Below, piece after piece: positions 1 through 10,680 of a stretch of DNA of 64,000 bases (its first letter is position 1; each line of letters starts with the position of its first letter). Origin of the DNA: Beroe forskalii (Eukaryota > Ctenophora > Nuda > Beroida > Beroidae). The translations under genes were made by a program, and so were the position numbers. The DNA lies in the NCBI GenBank assembly GCA_011033025.1, contig WFMF01000295.1, positions 158,455-222,454 of the forward strand, in the 5' to 3' direction. The notes under the pieces are model-generated. The model was not told the origin of the DNA. It worked only from the letters and a program-made list of their open reading frames with translations, and made no database searches.

Positions 1-36
1 ACAATTTTCACACAGGTTTAAGGTTGTGGAATCATC

Positions 37-2025
37 ATGACATCAGTAGCTCTCATCACGGGAATAACGGGACAAGATGGCTCCTACCTCCTCGATTTCC
101 TCCTGGAGAAAGGTTACTATGTTCATGGCATGACCCGAAGAGTCTCCAGTATCAATACTAAGCGAATTGACCACGTGTTTGGGCATGAGAGACTGAGTCT
201 GCACTTTGGTGATCTGAGTGATACAGTATCCATGGTGGGGATACTTCACCACATTCAGGAGAAGTATGATGATCTAAAAATACTGGAGGTGTACAACCTG
301 GGCGCTCAGTCTCATGTCAAAGTCTCGTTTGAAGTTCCTGAGTTTACTGCCAATGTTAGTGGGTTGGGCACCCTTAGGATGCTGGAATCAATCAGGATGT
401 GTGGACTGAAAAACAAGACAAGATTCTACCAAGCCTCTACATCGGAGATCTATGGACTGGTACAGGAAACTCCTCAAACTGAAACTACACCTTTCTACCC
501 CAGATCTCCGTATGGGGCTGCCAAGCTCTATGCTCACTGGATTACTAAGAACTACCGAGAGTCCTATGGCATCCATGCCTCCAATGGCATTCTGTTTAAC
601 CACGAGTCCCCACGACGAGGAGAGACCTTTGTGACAAGGAAAATCACAAGAGCAATAGCTGCCATCTCAAAGGGTACACAAGATTTTCTGGTGCTGGGCA
701 ACCTGGATTCCCTTCGTGACTGGGGTGATGCTAGGGACTATGTCAGAGCCATGTGGATGATGCTTCAAAGAGAGGAGCCAGATGATTATGTCATTGCTAC
801 AGGAAAACAGTACAGTGTTCGTAACTTTGTGGAGAGGTGCTGCTCTGCCATGGGCTGGACTATCCGGTGGGAGGGAGAAGGAGTGGAAGAGGTTGGGATA
901 AGAGAGGAAACTGGTAAAGTGATAGTGAAAGTGTCTCCAAGGTACTTCAGGCCTGCTGAAGTTGATACCCTGCTTGGAGACCCAACCAAAGCCAAGAAAA
1001 CGTTCGGGTGGGAACCAGAATACACTCTTGATGATACAATCCATGACATGCTTGTCTCTGATGGGGCACTTGTAGCAAGTCCATCCAAAGTCTCTGAACG
1101 TAAAGGAATCAGGGTTCTGGTTACAGGTGGTTCTGGTTTAGTTGGAAATGCCATTAAATCCCTCCACCCAGAGTGGTATTATCCAACATCCAAAGAATGC
1201 AATCTTCTGGATGAAGAGTCTGTCTTTAGACTATTCAAAGAACTTAGACCAACACATGTCTTACACTTAGCAGCAAAAGTAGGGGGATTGTACAAAAATA
1301 TGAGGGAACCAGTGGAAATGCTTGAAGAAAATGTGATGATGAACACCAACATCATTAGGGCATGTCACAAGTTTGAAACCAAGCAGCTAGTCATGTGCCT
1401 GTCAACATGCATCTTCCCAGATGGTCTGGTGCCATTTACTGAAGCTGACCTTCACAGTGGTCCACCTCATGATAGCAACTTTGCTTATGCATATGGGAAA
1501 CGTATGGCTGAGATACAAGCTCGAGCTTACAGACAGAAGTACAACACGAATATCAAGTTCATCATTCCAACCAATATCTATGGAACTCATGATAACTTCA
1601 GTCTTGAGGACTCTCATGTGATTCCAGGACTCATCCACAAAGCTCTGATAGCTAAACAAGCTGGAGAGAAGTCACTCCAGATAATGGGGACAGGGAAACC
1701 TCTCCGCCAGTTCATTTTTGTGGAAGACTTGGCTCAAATAATGTCCATGGTTATGCAGGATGAGGAAGCTCCAGATATGATGATAGCTGCACCCCCAGAT
1801 GGAGAAGTGAGCATCTTGGAGGTCGCCAACAATATTGCTACCTGCATGAACTTGAGCAATGTGAAGTGTGATGAGAGTAAGTCTGATGGACAGTTCAAAA
1901 AGACAGCTGATACCAGCGTACTCCAGCAATATTTGAGTGGAAAAAACTTCAACTGGACCCCTCTTCAAGAAGGAATAAAGAAAGTATGTGACTGGGTCCA
2001 GCATGTAGAACATTTCAGAAAGTAA
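37..2025 (+). CDS. Bifunctional GDP-mannose 4,6-dehydratase / GDP-L-fucose synthase fusion, single exon
   Basis: This 662-residue open frame joins the two cytosolic enzymes that turn GDP-mannose into GDP-L-fucose. Residues 1-340 match GDP-mannose 4,6-dehydratase (GMDS): an N-terminal NADP-binding motif ([14 protein letters not shown]), the active-site STSE at 134-137 with Thr135 and Glu137, and Tyr159-xxx-Lys163 in SPYGAAK. Residues 358-662 match GDP-L-fucose synthase (GFUS/TSTA3, epimerase-reductase): a second Rossmann motif GGSGLVG at 364-370, LSTCIFP with Ser456 and Cys458, Tyr484-xxx-Lys488, and His527 in HVIP. The linker at about 340-357 is short and no stop interrupts it. Both catalytic sets look intact, so I infer a bifunctional enzyme. 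Each half is close to its normal stand-alone length. A pyrimidine-rich TTTTCACACAG ends at base 15, so the exon may begin at a 3' splice site (cis, or trans-spliced leader). AATAAA at 2039-2044 is only 14 bases past the stop. Confidence 0.95.
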   Translation: MTSVALITGITGQDGSYLLDFLLEKGYYVHGMTRRVSSINTKRIDHVFGHERLSLHFGDLSDTVSMVGILHHIQEKYDDLKILEVYNLGAQSHVKVSFEVPEFTANVSGLGTLRMLESIRMCGLKNKTRFYQASTSEIYGLVQETPQTETTPFYPRSPYGAAKLYAHWITKNYRESYGIHASNGILFNHESPRRGETFVTRKITRAIAAISKGTQDFLVLGNLDSLRDWGDARDYVRAMWMMLQREEPDDYVIATGKQYSVRNFVERCCSAMGWTIRWEGEGVEEVGIREETGKVIVKVSPRYFRPAEVDTLLGDPTKAKKTFGWEPEYTLDDTIHDMLVSDGALVASPSKVSERKGIRVLVTGGSGLVGNAIKSLHPEWYYPTSKECNLLDEESVFRLFKELRPTHVLHLAAKVGGLYKNMREPVEMLEENVMMNTNIIRACHKFETKQLVMCLSTCIFPDGLVPFTEADLHSGPPHDSNFAYAYGKRMAEIQARAYRQKYNTNIKFIIPTNIYGTHDNFSLEDSHVIPGLIHKALIAKQAGEKSLQIMGTGKPLRQFIFVEDLAQIMSMVMQDEEAPDMMIAAPPDGEVSILEVANNIATCMNLSNVKCDESKSDGQFKKTADTSVLQQYLSGKNFNWTPLQEGIKKVCDWVQHVEHFRK

Positions 2026-2038
2026 GAAATTGTATTGA

Positions 2039-2044
2039 AATAAA
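2039..2044 (+). terminator. Poly(A) signal AATAAA of the GMD-GFS fusion gene
   Basis: AATAAA starts 14 bases after the TAA stop at 2023-2025. It implies a very short 3' UTR if used. Confidence 0.55.
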
Positions 2045-2406
2045 TTTGATTGCTTACATTCAGATGAATGCTCATTAGCAGAATTCCCATATTACATTAT
2101 CGCATATTATGACTCCATATGCAGTATTATTCTTAACACTTTTTCAGGGGCTGGGGCCCTAGTAAGACTTAGATATTAAGCAATCTTTAAGCAATTATTA
2201 TTTTTCAATACATTAATTATATCCCCTGATATTCCAGTGCAATTTCCGTGAAACATTGAATTGATTTTTCTTCATCTTCAACAAATCAGTTTTTCAATGT
2301 TCTTTGAATTCCAGGGATAAAGATCATGAGCTTCATTTCAAGGAGACTGAAACACTTAGATTTTCAGTTACAAAAATTGTTCATGCCAACTTTGGCATCG
2401 GACATT

Positions 2407-2990
2407 GCTAAACAAGTATATCCCTGTCTGCGCGCTTCCTCAGGTAGCGCTGCGCGATCGCGAGTACGCACACCTATGCGGGCTTAGGAACATCGGACAT
2501 GCAGCGCGCTATTCAACTAACAGTGAAACAACTGATTAACGCCGATCGGCAAAGTTTTGCGGAATAGAACGGCGGCGCGCGCCGCGCGCTTCTAAAGCCC
2601 GAATAGGTGTACGCGCCGCGCGCTTGCTCTAACATCTAACCAGATCCCTAGTTGCTAATAGGTTCACGCGCGCGGCGCTTCCCTGTGGAAGTGCACCGCA
2701 CAACGCAAACAGGAATATACGTGTTTAGAAAGCCGCGCACGAAGGACTAAAAGAAGAAGGCTCTGGTTATGTAAACGTTTTTTACAAAGTGTTTGTACGT
2801 GTATGCACGCCGAGCAGCGCTTATACAATTCGGTGCCGCGCCGCGCGTTTCCATTTTCCTCATTTCCTGCACGGTGTATGGGTACGGTTCGGTTCCCTTA
2901 ATCAGGGGCGCGAAACCAGGGCGCAGGTTAAGGCAAGTACGCGCCGCACGCATCCCTACGGGACACACTGTGTACCTTTTTTAGATGATT
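2407..2990. repeat. GC-rich dispersed element, nested inverted copies
   Basis: This island is rich in GCGCGC and CGCGCG strings within AT-rich DNA. One copy (about 2408-2492) begins GCTAAACAAGTATATCCCTG and ends near ATGCGGGCTTAGGAAC. A second, inverted copy spans about 2588-2732 and ends AGGAATATACGTGTTTAG. The same end sequences recur at about 47820-47960 and 48310-48470, so this is a repeat family. Short open frames here (for example 2747-2992) have no recognisable product and are by-products of the composition. Confidence 0.6.
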
Positions 2991-3341
2991 AGCAACACAC
3001 AGATATATACCTGTTTACTGTTTGGTGCTTTCTCAACATATAGCTTTTTACTTTTTAATTGTTATATGTTCTGTGGCTTGACTACAAAGATGACTGCATT
3101 TGTTCTACAAAGAAGATAATTTTTATATGTAATATTTTACTCTCTTGAGAGATTTTTCACACAAATGTGGCTAGGTATCCCATATAGCTGCACTAGATTT
3201 TGCTACCTTGCTGTTAGACTTGATGCTATCTTTGACAGACTGTGCTACATCACTGTAAGACTTCCAGCTCTTTTGCTAAACATGTATACCCCTGTTTGTG
3301 CTGTATGGCATGTACTCACCTAATTCTACACATCTATGCAG

Positions 3342-3550
3342 GCTTACTGCTTAGGAATAAGCTGTATCAGACTGGTAAGGCAGATGTGACAGGAGGTAAA
3401 ATTGTATCAGTTGTAAAGAAAGTTGTTGAAGATGAAGACCAAAGCTGCAACATCATGGTGTTCAGGCTTGCAGAGGATGACCTCAAGGAACTCAAAGAAG
3501 AGATTTTGGATGCAATAGAGTTTATCAGAGAAAATCCTAAGATATTTCTA
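3342..3550 (+). mobile_element. Possible LINE ORF1-like remnant
   Basis: An open frame reads ...VVEDEDQSCNIMVFRLAEDDLKELKEEI.... This resembles the segment 'EEDRSRNVMVFGLPE' followed by a Leu/Glu-rich helix in ORF1-type proteins of invertebrate non-LTR retrotransposons. Only about 65 residues are recognisable, with no reverse transcriptase nearby, so it would be a fossil. The match is from memory of the family pattern, and an exon of an unrelated gene cannot be excluded. Confidence 0.35.
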
Positions 3551-3640
3551 GAGGGGGCCTTTTGAAAACCAGGGGGCATGGCCCTCCCTAAGGGGGGTGC
3601 GTTGTCCCATGCTCATAGATTCTTCCCCTGTTTAGTAGCT
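3548..3640 (+). repeat. Direct repeat flanking the GGGATCGT element, copy 1
   Basis: A segment beginning TTCTAGAGGGGGCCTTTTGA and running to CTGTTTAGTA recurs at 5217-5310 with small differences. The pair lies outside both ends of the inverted-repeat element at 3889-5183. Confidence 0.6.
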
Positions 3641-3888
3641 AGTGGGGCCAAGCCCCTCCCCCTAGATTTTTTTCCTAGACAGAGCTTTTGAAAACTAAGG
3701 GGGTCTAAAATCTATGTAAGTAAATTTTCATTTTTCATAGCCCTTATTTTCCCTATTTTGCATAAACATGCAACTAAAATCATGTTTTATTGATTGATTT
3801 AACTCTGAAGAGGGTGAATTTTAGGAAAATGTATGTTTAACTAAACTTAATCTTAACTTCCTTTTGATGTTCAAATTTTTGAGAATAT

Positions 3889-5183
3889 GGGATCGTCCAC
3901 ATATTACATAATCACCTAGGGGGAGGGGGGCTGTTTTCAAATGATAACATTTGATTACAGGGAGGGGGAGGGGGTTTGGTGGTTGATTACGTAATCAAAA
4001 TATCCAATTTTAGACACAATTTTTGAAATTTTTGCCACAAATTCTTGATATTTTTAGCAAAATTTTCAGAAAATCAACTCAAAAGCACTAATTTTCAGCA
4101 ACATTTTTTAAAACTTACCTCAATATTTTCTTAAACTTTTCCAAAGAAACATAATCAATTTTAAAGTATTTACAATGTTTGAATTAAAAAGAAATCTTTC
4201 TTCAAGACATCAATCTGGTGGGGTTTTCTTCAACTGCACCATGTGAACAATCAACATGATTCCTTTAGGTAATGCAATGTGGAGACAGTAGGATCTTAAT
4301 GAGTCACACCAAGATGAGTGGTGTGCAGGCATCTTCAGTCCAGAATTGCGAGCTTTTGTAACCTCATCCCCCAGCAGTCACCCCTGGTACCAGGGTAGCA
4401 CTGTCAAGTGCAGTGACCTGCCTGAATGAATCTGAAATTTGCTCTTTGGTCTTTGTCTTTCACTCCAAGCACCAAGGAATTAAGCAACACAGTGGAAGAG
4501 AAGTAGAGGACTGAGGATCATTGGGTCATTTGTTTTTCTTTTCTATTTAATGGATGCATCCTGATCCAATACTTCATTTTAATTAATCTTCCTAAAATCA
4601 TGTTTAAAATTGATTGATTTAAAACTCTGAACAGGGTGAATTTTAGGAAAATGTATGTTAAACTAAACTTAATCTTAACTTCCTTTTGATGTTCAAATTT
4701 TTGAGAATATGGGATCATCCACATATTATGTAATCACCTAGGGGGAGGGAGGCTGTTTTCAAATGATTACATTTTTATGGGAGGGGAGGGGTTTGGTGGT
4801 TGATTGTCAATCAAAGTGACCAATTGAATGAATTTGAAATTTGCTCTTTGGTCTTTTCTTTTCCAAGCACCAAGTATTTTTAGCAAAATTTTCAGTGAAG
4901 AGAAGTAGAGGACTGGTGGATGGATCCGGTCATTTGTGTCATTTTTAAACTTGCACATTAATGAAATTAAACTTTTCAAAGAAACATCATCAATTTTAAA
5001 TGTTGATTTACAATGTTGATTTTCTTCACTTTCTACTCAAAAAGGTGGGGGGGGGGTAAAGCCATGATTACGTAATATTCTCCTCAAGAGAGGGGGGTTG
5101 GGCTTTGATTAAGTTTGATTATGAGGGGGAGGAAGGGGTGTTGAAAATGGTTAAAATTGATTACATAATATGTGGAGGATCCC
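3889..5183. mobile_element. Non-autonomous DNA element with GGGATCGT ends, internally duplicated
   Basis: The left end GGGATCGTCCACATATTAC and right end TAATATGTGGAGGATCCC are inverted repeats. TAT lies immediately outside each end (3886-3888 and 5184-5186), consistent with a 3 bp target duplication. Inside, the stretch about 3780-3980, including the left end, is repeated at about 4600-4790, so part of the element has been duplicated. No transposase frame is visible. A second element with the same ends and flanks lies at 37690-38873. The GGG start and 3 bp duplication suggest PIF/Harbinger-like, but that class is inferred. Confidence 0.65.
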
Positions 5184-5216
5184 TATCCTAGGTAGGGCCA
5201 TGGGCCCCCTAAGATT

Positions 5217-5310
5217 TTTCTAGAGGGGGCCTTTTGAAAACCAGGGGGCCTGCCACCCCCCCCCCCAGGGGGGCTGTGTAGTCCCATGCTCATAGATCCA
5301 TCCCTGTTTA
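5217..5310 (+). repeat. Direct repeat flanking the GGGATCGT element, copy 2
   Basis: Second copy of the segment at 3548-3640, with a longer C run in the middle. Confidence 0.6.
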
Positions 5311-8187
5311 GTACCCTAGTAGTAGCAGTAGACTTTCATAATAACTTAATAAACAGTCAACAATTCAGATCTATACAGTTTCATGTATTTGTGATCTGCA
5401 GACTATGTTACATGCATTGCTAGTGCTGTGCTCTACAATCTACAAATGTTAATGTACCTGGCAGATGATCATGATGTAGGTAACTGGCAGATGATGTTAC
5501 TGGCTGATTACTAATGTGGGGGGGGGGGGATGTCACTGTCCCAATTGCCCCAAACTCAAGAAAAAGTGGATTGGGGCAGGGACAAATGGTACAATTAGGA
5601 CAAATGAGACAGAGAGAAATGGGCTCTTTAAGTGAATTGGGATTGGGAAAATGGGACATTTGGAACATTTTGGATAATTAGGACAAAGGTGACAGAGGTC
5701 TTAGTCTTAGTAAAACAGCCAGGGTCGTTTTAATCGACCAGGCGGGTGGCAGCCATGCTGAGCATGGAGACTATCCATAATACTTTTTAGGGTCAAGGGT
5801 GTGAACTCCTGGGTGGTTTTTTAGGCCACCCGACTGCCGGGGATATCCTGAGCTGAGAGCAGCTAACTTTCCAGGACCTCTCTGGATCAGCAAGCTGCCA
5901 ATGCCCATGGCATCAATCAGACTGCAAAGCAAGACAAGGCTTGCCTGCAGATTAAGTCAGAGATCTGCCAAAGGTGGCTATGTACCACCTCCCTTCGTCT
6001 AGATGAGTCACTGGGAGGTCTGACCCAGCCAGACTGTGTAAATAATATTCCATCAATTGGGATTTAACTGGACTCAATGGGCAAAGCCCAGTTCCAGGAT
6101 ACTGCCTGGAACAACAGAGAAGTAATGAGGTGGTATTTTTGTTTGGTTTATCTTCTTATTGAGGAAGCCTCAGTTAGTTTCGATGAAAAAACATTACTAG
6201 TTTGTAGTGGTTAGTGAGAGTTGATAATTTTGCCAAGATTAGGTAATTTTGAAGTGGTATATTCTCTGTAAGGAGAATGCTGGACAGTGTTATTCTATTG
6301 TATTGCTGTTTCGTCTGGACAGAATACAGGGTCTATTTCAGCATTTTTAACTTGTAGGTCACAGGATCTGAAAAGATGTTAGAAGTTTCCTGTTTAGGGT
6401 AAGTTTAGAGTAAGTTTATTATTTATTTTCAAATTCAAATTCAAGTTCATGACTGTTGTTCATTAATCATGATAATGTTGCTAAATCAGATTTATTGGGA
6501 GAGGACATCATTTTCATAAGGGCAGCAGTTTATAGTATTTATTTCTAAGGGTCTAGATGTACAGAAATTTGTTGCTTGACAGAGTGGGTGAGGTAATGGG
6601 ACTTAGCTGGTTTGAAGTATGGAGTACCCAGCAGGTGAGGGTGATGAAAGTGGGGGAAGATAACGAAATAAAATGTCGTTTATTAATTGGATATAATATG
6701 GGAGAGTTGGACAGTGGGATAAGTTTTATAGCAGTAAGATGGTTGATAATCCAACCAGGGATCGCCAATGTAACTGCTGCTTCCAGAATGAAACAGAAAT
6801 TATTCTGGCTGATGGTGCTGAGGAACCTTGGAGGGTCTGAACTTGTGAGAAGGGGTTTGGGGACCCCTTTAACAAGTTGATTGTGGTTAAAATCTTATCA
6901 GGGGTTCTTGAGTGGCCTTTGAAAGTTTGATTTACTTGTTTCACTGGTTTACTTGTTTCACTGAGGGAGGAAGCCATATTGGATGTTTTGTTGTACAATA
7001 TTGGGCTGCGCCCATGTTGTTACAATATATAATATGTACCTATCGGTTGATCATTCCTTTGAGGACAGTCTTCAAGTTAATGTACCTGGATTATGATGAA
7101 TTAAGTAAAAAGATTAAATATTAATATAGGTATAGAAAGAGGGGGCTAGGGTGGTTATATAAATGTAATATTGTAAGTTAATATAACATGAGGGGTTGGA
7201 TAGTGAGGTTATGATACTTAGCTGGTGAGTGGTACTAGAGAGTACCCAGCAGGTTGAAGGTGTGGATGACACCTGACTGCATGGGGAAGTGCAGCTGGCA
7301 CACTTGGGTGGGCCCAGTTGGAAAGAACCAGGTCCCTGCCCATAGGTGACAGGTATCTGGGGCTCAAATGATTGTGTTTTTGAGCAGCAGTTATATTGTT
7401 TTTGTCTCATAGCCTGTGACATAGCCGCACTTGCTGTGTTGCAACTGCCACTGTGTTTTTCCTATCATAGATTTTGGGATAGGGAAGTGGGAACACTGAA
7501 CCACTGCAAACAAACACAACCAAAATATGTACTTTGTATGGTAGTGTGATTTTTAATTTAATTTCAAAAATCAAACTAAAATTTTTCCAATCAAACTAAA
7601 ATTTTATTGTTCTCGACACAATCAATTCATATGCAATATATCCCTTACAACACTTCATAAATCTTAGCTATATATTAAGTATCCGACTCATGAGAGAAGT
7701 ATGGGTCTGTTTTAATCCTGTCAGCAAAGTGTCAAATCGTTATTCATCTTCACAGCCTACTCACTACTAGTTACATGGGGGAATGTGTCGAAGGTCACCC
7801 AAAATAAATGACTGATTTTTTTCAACTCTTTATTTGTCCCAAATGTCCCAGTTGTCCCAATTTTCCCAATTGTTCCAAAAACCAGTCCCAAACTAAAAAA
7901 AAAGTAAATTGGGACAGTGAAACTGGCCCCGATATGGAAAGTATAATATTCAGAGTCTATATGAATTATACCTCGAGGTTTAGATAGATTCAGACAAACC
8001 TCTAAATTTAATATTATGAATGATGCATTTTCTACAAAGTGAAACATGTGGTTTGAGACCAATATTGTGGCAGTTGGCACACTCAGTTAAGAAACACCCA
8101 GATCAATGCCAACAGTCTCCCTGTTCATGGGCTCAGTTCGTTAATTTAATGTGCTGTGTTGTAAGTTTAAAATTTATCTGGGTCATA
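5311..8187. other. Repeat-rich intergenic region
   Basis: No gene recognised. A GGGACA/TGTCCC-rich stretch at about 5520-5690 has an inverted relative at about 7830-7925. The phrase GAGTACCCAGCAGGT, preceded by ACTTAGCTGG, occurs at about 6600-6635 and again at about 7215-7250, another repeat pair. Open frames of about 60-107 codons, such as 6557-6880, have repeat-like sequence and no recognised product. Confidence 0.5.
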
Positions 8188-8282
8188 GTATACTAATGAC
8201 CCCCTGCTGACCCCCTACTGACCCCCGGCTGACCCCCTACTGACCCCTGCAGTAGGGGGTCAGCAGGGGGTCATTGGTATAC
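8188..8282. repeat. 95 bp perfect-ended hairpin just upstream of the zinc-finger gene
   Basis: GTATAC at both ends encloses arms built from the decamer-like unit CTGACCCCCT and its complement AGGGGGTCAG. The structure ends 85 bases before the ATG of the zinc-finger gene. It is either a short palindromic mobile element or a promoter or 5' leader structure. The sequence alone cannot decide. Confidence 0.7.
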
Positions 8283-8367
8283 CTATACGACCCTTATCTG
8301 ATTTGTTCTTTTTGCTTTTGTTTGGTTGAAAGAGAAAAATGTTTGCTGTTCAGGTAATTAAGATACT

Positions 8368-10680
8368 ATGTCTAATGGGGCTTTACTGGCCACCCTTACA
8401 CCTTCTCAAGTGATGGTTTCAGACATGAATGAACCCACTTATGATAGAGTACTTTGTAATATCTGTGTTGAGGAATTCAAGAACAAAGCAGTTCTCAAAG
8501 AACATATCCAATCAGTTCATTTTGGCATAAAAAGTTATAGATGTGCTATGTGTTCAGAATCATTTCAAAGTAGGGTCTTAGTAATAAAACATTACAATGA
8601 GTGTAAAGGCCAATCAGCTGAGTTAGATTTTGGAGAGAAAAAAACAAATGTCAGTAATGTGAAGTCTGGATCAAATGCAAATGATTCAAGTGAGCCAAAA
8701 GCTCTAGATTCTACTGAACCAAAATCCATAGAAAACACAAAGAGGAAAAGGAGCAAGAAAACAACTGCATGTACCAAAAAATCTGTCACGAAAGTCAAAA
8801 GATTCAACAAAAAAGGAAAGCAAAAATCTCAATCTAATATCAACAAAAGAAGATCATCCAGATTGAAATGTGTGAAAAATGAGAGCAATCATTTTTCAAA
8901 GAGCCAAGCTGAGCAGTCTGGATCAAACAAAAGTGCTTTAGGTAAGCCAAAAGGTCTAATATCATCTAAAACAAAATCCATTAAAAACAGTAAAAATAAA
9001 GCGCGTCAGAACAAGCCTGTGTATGCCACAAAATCAATCAGAAGAACCAGAAAATGCCGTAAAAAAGTTGAGCAGTCAAAGAAAAATAATACTGACACTA
9101 ATGATATCAAGGTTACAAATGATTGCACAGCTGCCTGCGTTTGCTACATATGCCAAGAAGGAGGCCTTAATGAATTGTCTGATTATGTTTCCCATATGGA
9201 AGATAAACATTCTTGGTCACAGCAAGAATTAGATTCAGAGTTGCTTCTTTTACAAAATCTTATTAATAAGCATGATGATGACCTTTTTATAGCTCAAAAA
9301 TGCTTGAGATGTGGAGTTGAAGTGCTTCTCAAGTATGAATCTGAACATGATATAACCTCAGAGCTAAAAGATCAGCTCCTCGAAATACAACTTCATCTAC
9401 AGTTTGAGTGTATAAGAAAGCCCTTCAATGATAAATTTATTCTCTTAAAGGAATCGTACTGCACAATCTGTGGTGAATTCTTCGAAAATACTCAAGCTCA
9501 TGATGTTCATGTTGCTTCAGTTCACTATCCTGATTTATTTGACAGTAAAAACTGTGAAAGAGCTATCCACTGGCCTCACATTCTCCATTTCAATATTGCA
9601 AGAGAGGGACTTCTAAGATATGGGCAATATGTATGCCCTTACAAATGCTTAGCCAAACCATACTCTTCAATTGATGGTATGCTAGAGCACAGTAGATTCT
9701 GCCACAAACGATTTGGTATCCTTGCTTTGCAATGCAATTATTGCTTTAAGATGATCTTGAGTGATAACAGTTCAGAACAGATAAATCAGCTAAGTTTATT
9801 GATTGCATGTAAGAATTTACAATGTTGTGATGATACAAATAAGACATTCAAGTGTTATTGCTGTAAATGTGATTACAGTTGGGATGTTGTTTCTACTCAG
9901 CTTCGAGAATCAATTAAATGTATTAACATGATGCGATCAGGGATCAGTATTGTTCGATATTCTGCCAAAATTTGTTCAGATTTCAGAAGACATCCAACTA
10001 TTCACAATAGATTATCCCATACCCCATTTCGTGGATCAATACAAAATTCTCCTTTTCTGAGTGATCATCAAAAGTGGCTAAAATTTAAAGGTAATAAAAA
10101 CTTTGCGAACATCCGGAATTTAAGAGAAAAATCTGCTTTTGATTTTTCCATTGATGTACCAATTGTTGAAGAAAAAACAAAAGTTGCAGAAGTTAAGGAA
10201 ACTTTTACCAAAGAACCAGTGGCCAAGACTACATCAAGTAGAGAATGTAAGTCTACATGTTCTGTGTCATGTTTTGTTGATGCTGGTCTTGTTTGCTTTC
10301 AGTGTGATCACCGAATTCCTGCAAAGCTCAGAGTTTTTACCTGCAAGGAAGCTTACATTCAACATATGACTCGTCATGAATCTAGAAAATCTACTAAGTT
10401 ACATGGTGTAGCTAAACTTCAATGCTTTGATTGCAAGTTGTCTTTCAGGGGTTTTACTAATTGGAGAAGTCATATCATGAATGAACACCCAAGCTGTACT
10501 CTACTGAAATGTGGTGCAGCACATTGCTTCATGGAATTTCAGCGCCCAATTGATTTACAAAGTCATATCTTGAAGGTTCATTCAACAATTAATGAAATAT
10601 ATGAATGCAGTTTTTGTTTCTCAAAGTTTAGTTCAGAGGACGACCTGCTCGTGCACATGTCTACTTCTCATAATTGTTAG
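8368..10680 (+). CDS. Intronless multi-C2H2 zinc-finger protein, probable nuclear DNA-binding protein
   Basis: This is a 770-residue open frame. The N-terminus has two fingers: CNIC...HIQSVH and CAMC...HYNEC, the latter ending in Cys instead of the usual second His. A strongly basic, Ser/Lys-rich segment follows (about 80-235, for example KRKRSKK and RFNKKGKQK), likely nuclear localisation and DNA contact. The middle carries divergent fingers (CYIC...HMEDKH, CTICGEFF...HVASVH, CPYKC...HSRFCH) plus Cys pairs (CYCCKC). The C-terminus has four more fingers, ending CSFC...HMSTSH. Fingers are widely spaced without TGEKP linkers, so it is not a KRAB-type array. A likely 3' splice site (TTGCTGTTCAG) at about 8343-8353 suggests a 5' UTR intron. 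The codons are AT-rich. I do not recognise an orthologue. AATAAA at 11271 is a possible end. Confidence 0.9.
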   Translation: MSNGALLATLTPSQVMVSDMNEPTYDRVLCNICVEEFKNKAVLKEHIQSVHFGIKSYRCAMCSESFQSRVLVIKHYNECKGQSAELDFGEKKTNVSNVKSGSNANDSSEPKALDSTEPKSIENTKRKRSKKTTACTKKSVTKVKRFNKKGKQKSQSNINKRRSSRLKCVKNESNHFSKSQAEQSGSNKSALGKPKGLISSKTKSIKNSKNKARQNKPVYATKSIRRTRKCRKKVEQSKKNNTDTNDIKVTNDCTAACVCYICQEGGLNELSDYVSHMEDKHSWSQQELDSELLLLQNLINKHDDDLFIAQKCLRCGVEVLLKYESEHDITSELKDQLLEIQLHLQFECIRKPFNDKFILLKESYCTICGEFFENTQAHDVHVASVHYPDLFDSKNCERAIHWPHILHFNIAREGLLRYGQYVCPYKCLAKPYSSIDGMLEHSRFCHKRFGILALQCNYCFKMILSDNSSEQINQLSLLIACKNLQCCDDTNKTFKCYCCKCDYSWDVVSTQLRESIKCINMMRSGISIVRYSAKICSDFRRHPTIHNRLSHTPFRGSIQNSPFLSDHQKWLKFKGNKNFANIRNLREKSAFDFSIDVPIVEEKTKVAEVKETFTKEPVAKTTSSRECKSTCSVSCFVDAGLVCFQCDHRIPAKLRVFTCKEAYIQHMTRHESRKSTKLHGVAKLQCFDCKLSFRGFTNWRSHIMNEHPSCTLLKCGAAHCFMEFQRPIDLQSHILKVHSTINEIYECSFCFSKFSSEDDLLVHMSTSHNC

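Noticed and set aside
2747-2992. Overlapping open frames in the GC-rich island
   Set aside because: They exist on both strands only because the repeat is GC-rich and stop-poor; no motif, and the same sequence recurs elsewhere as a repeat.
6557-6880. 107-codon frame on +
   Set aside because: Its first part belongs to a repeated segment also seen at about 7110-7280, and it has no recognisable domain.
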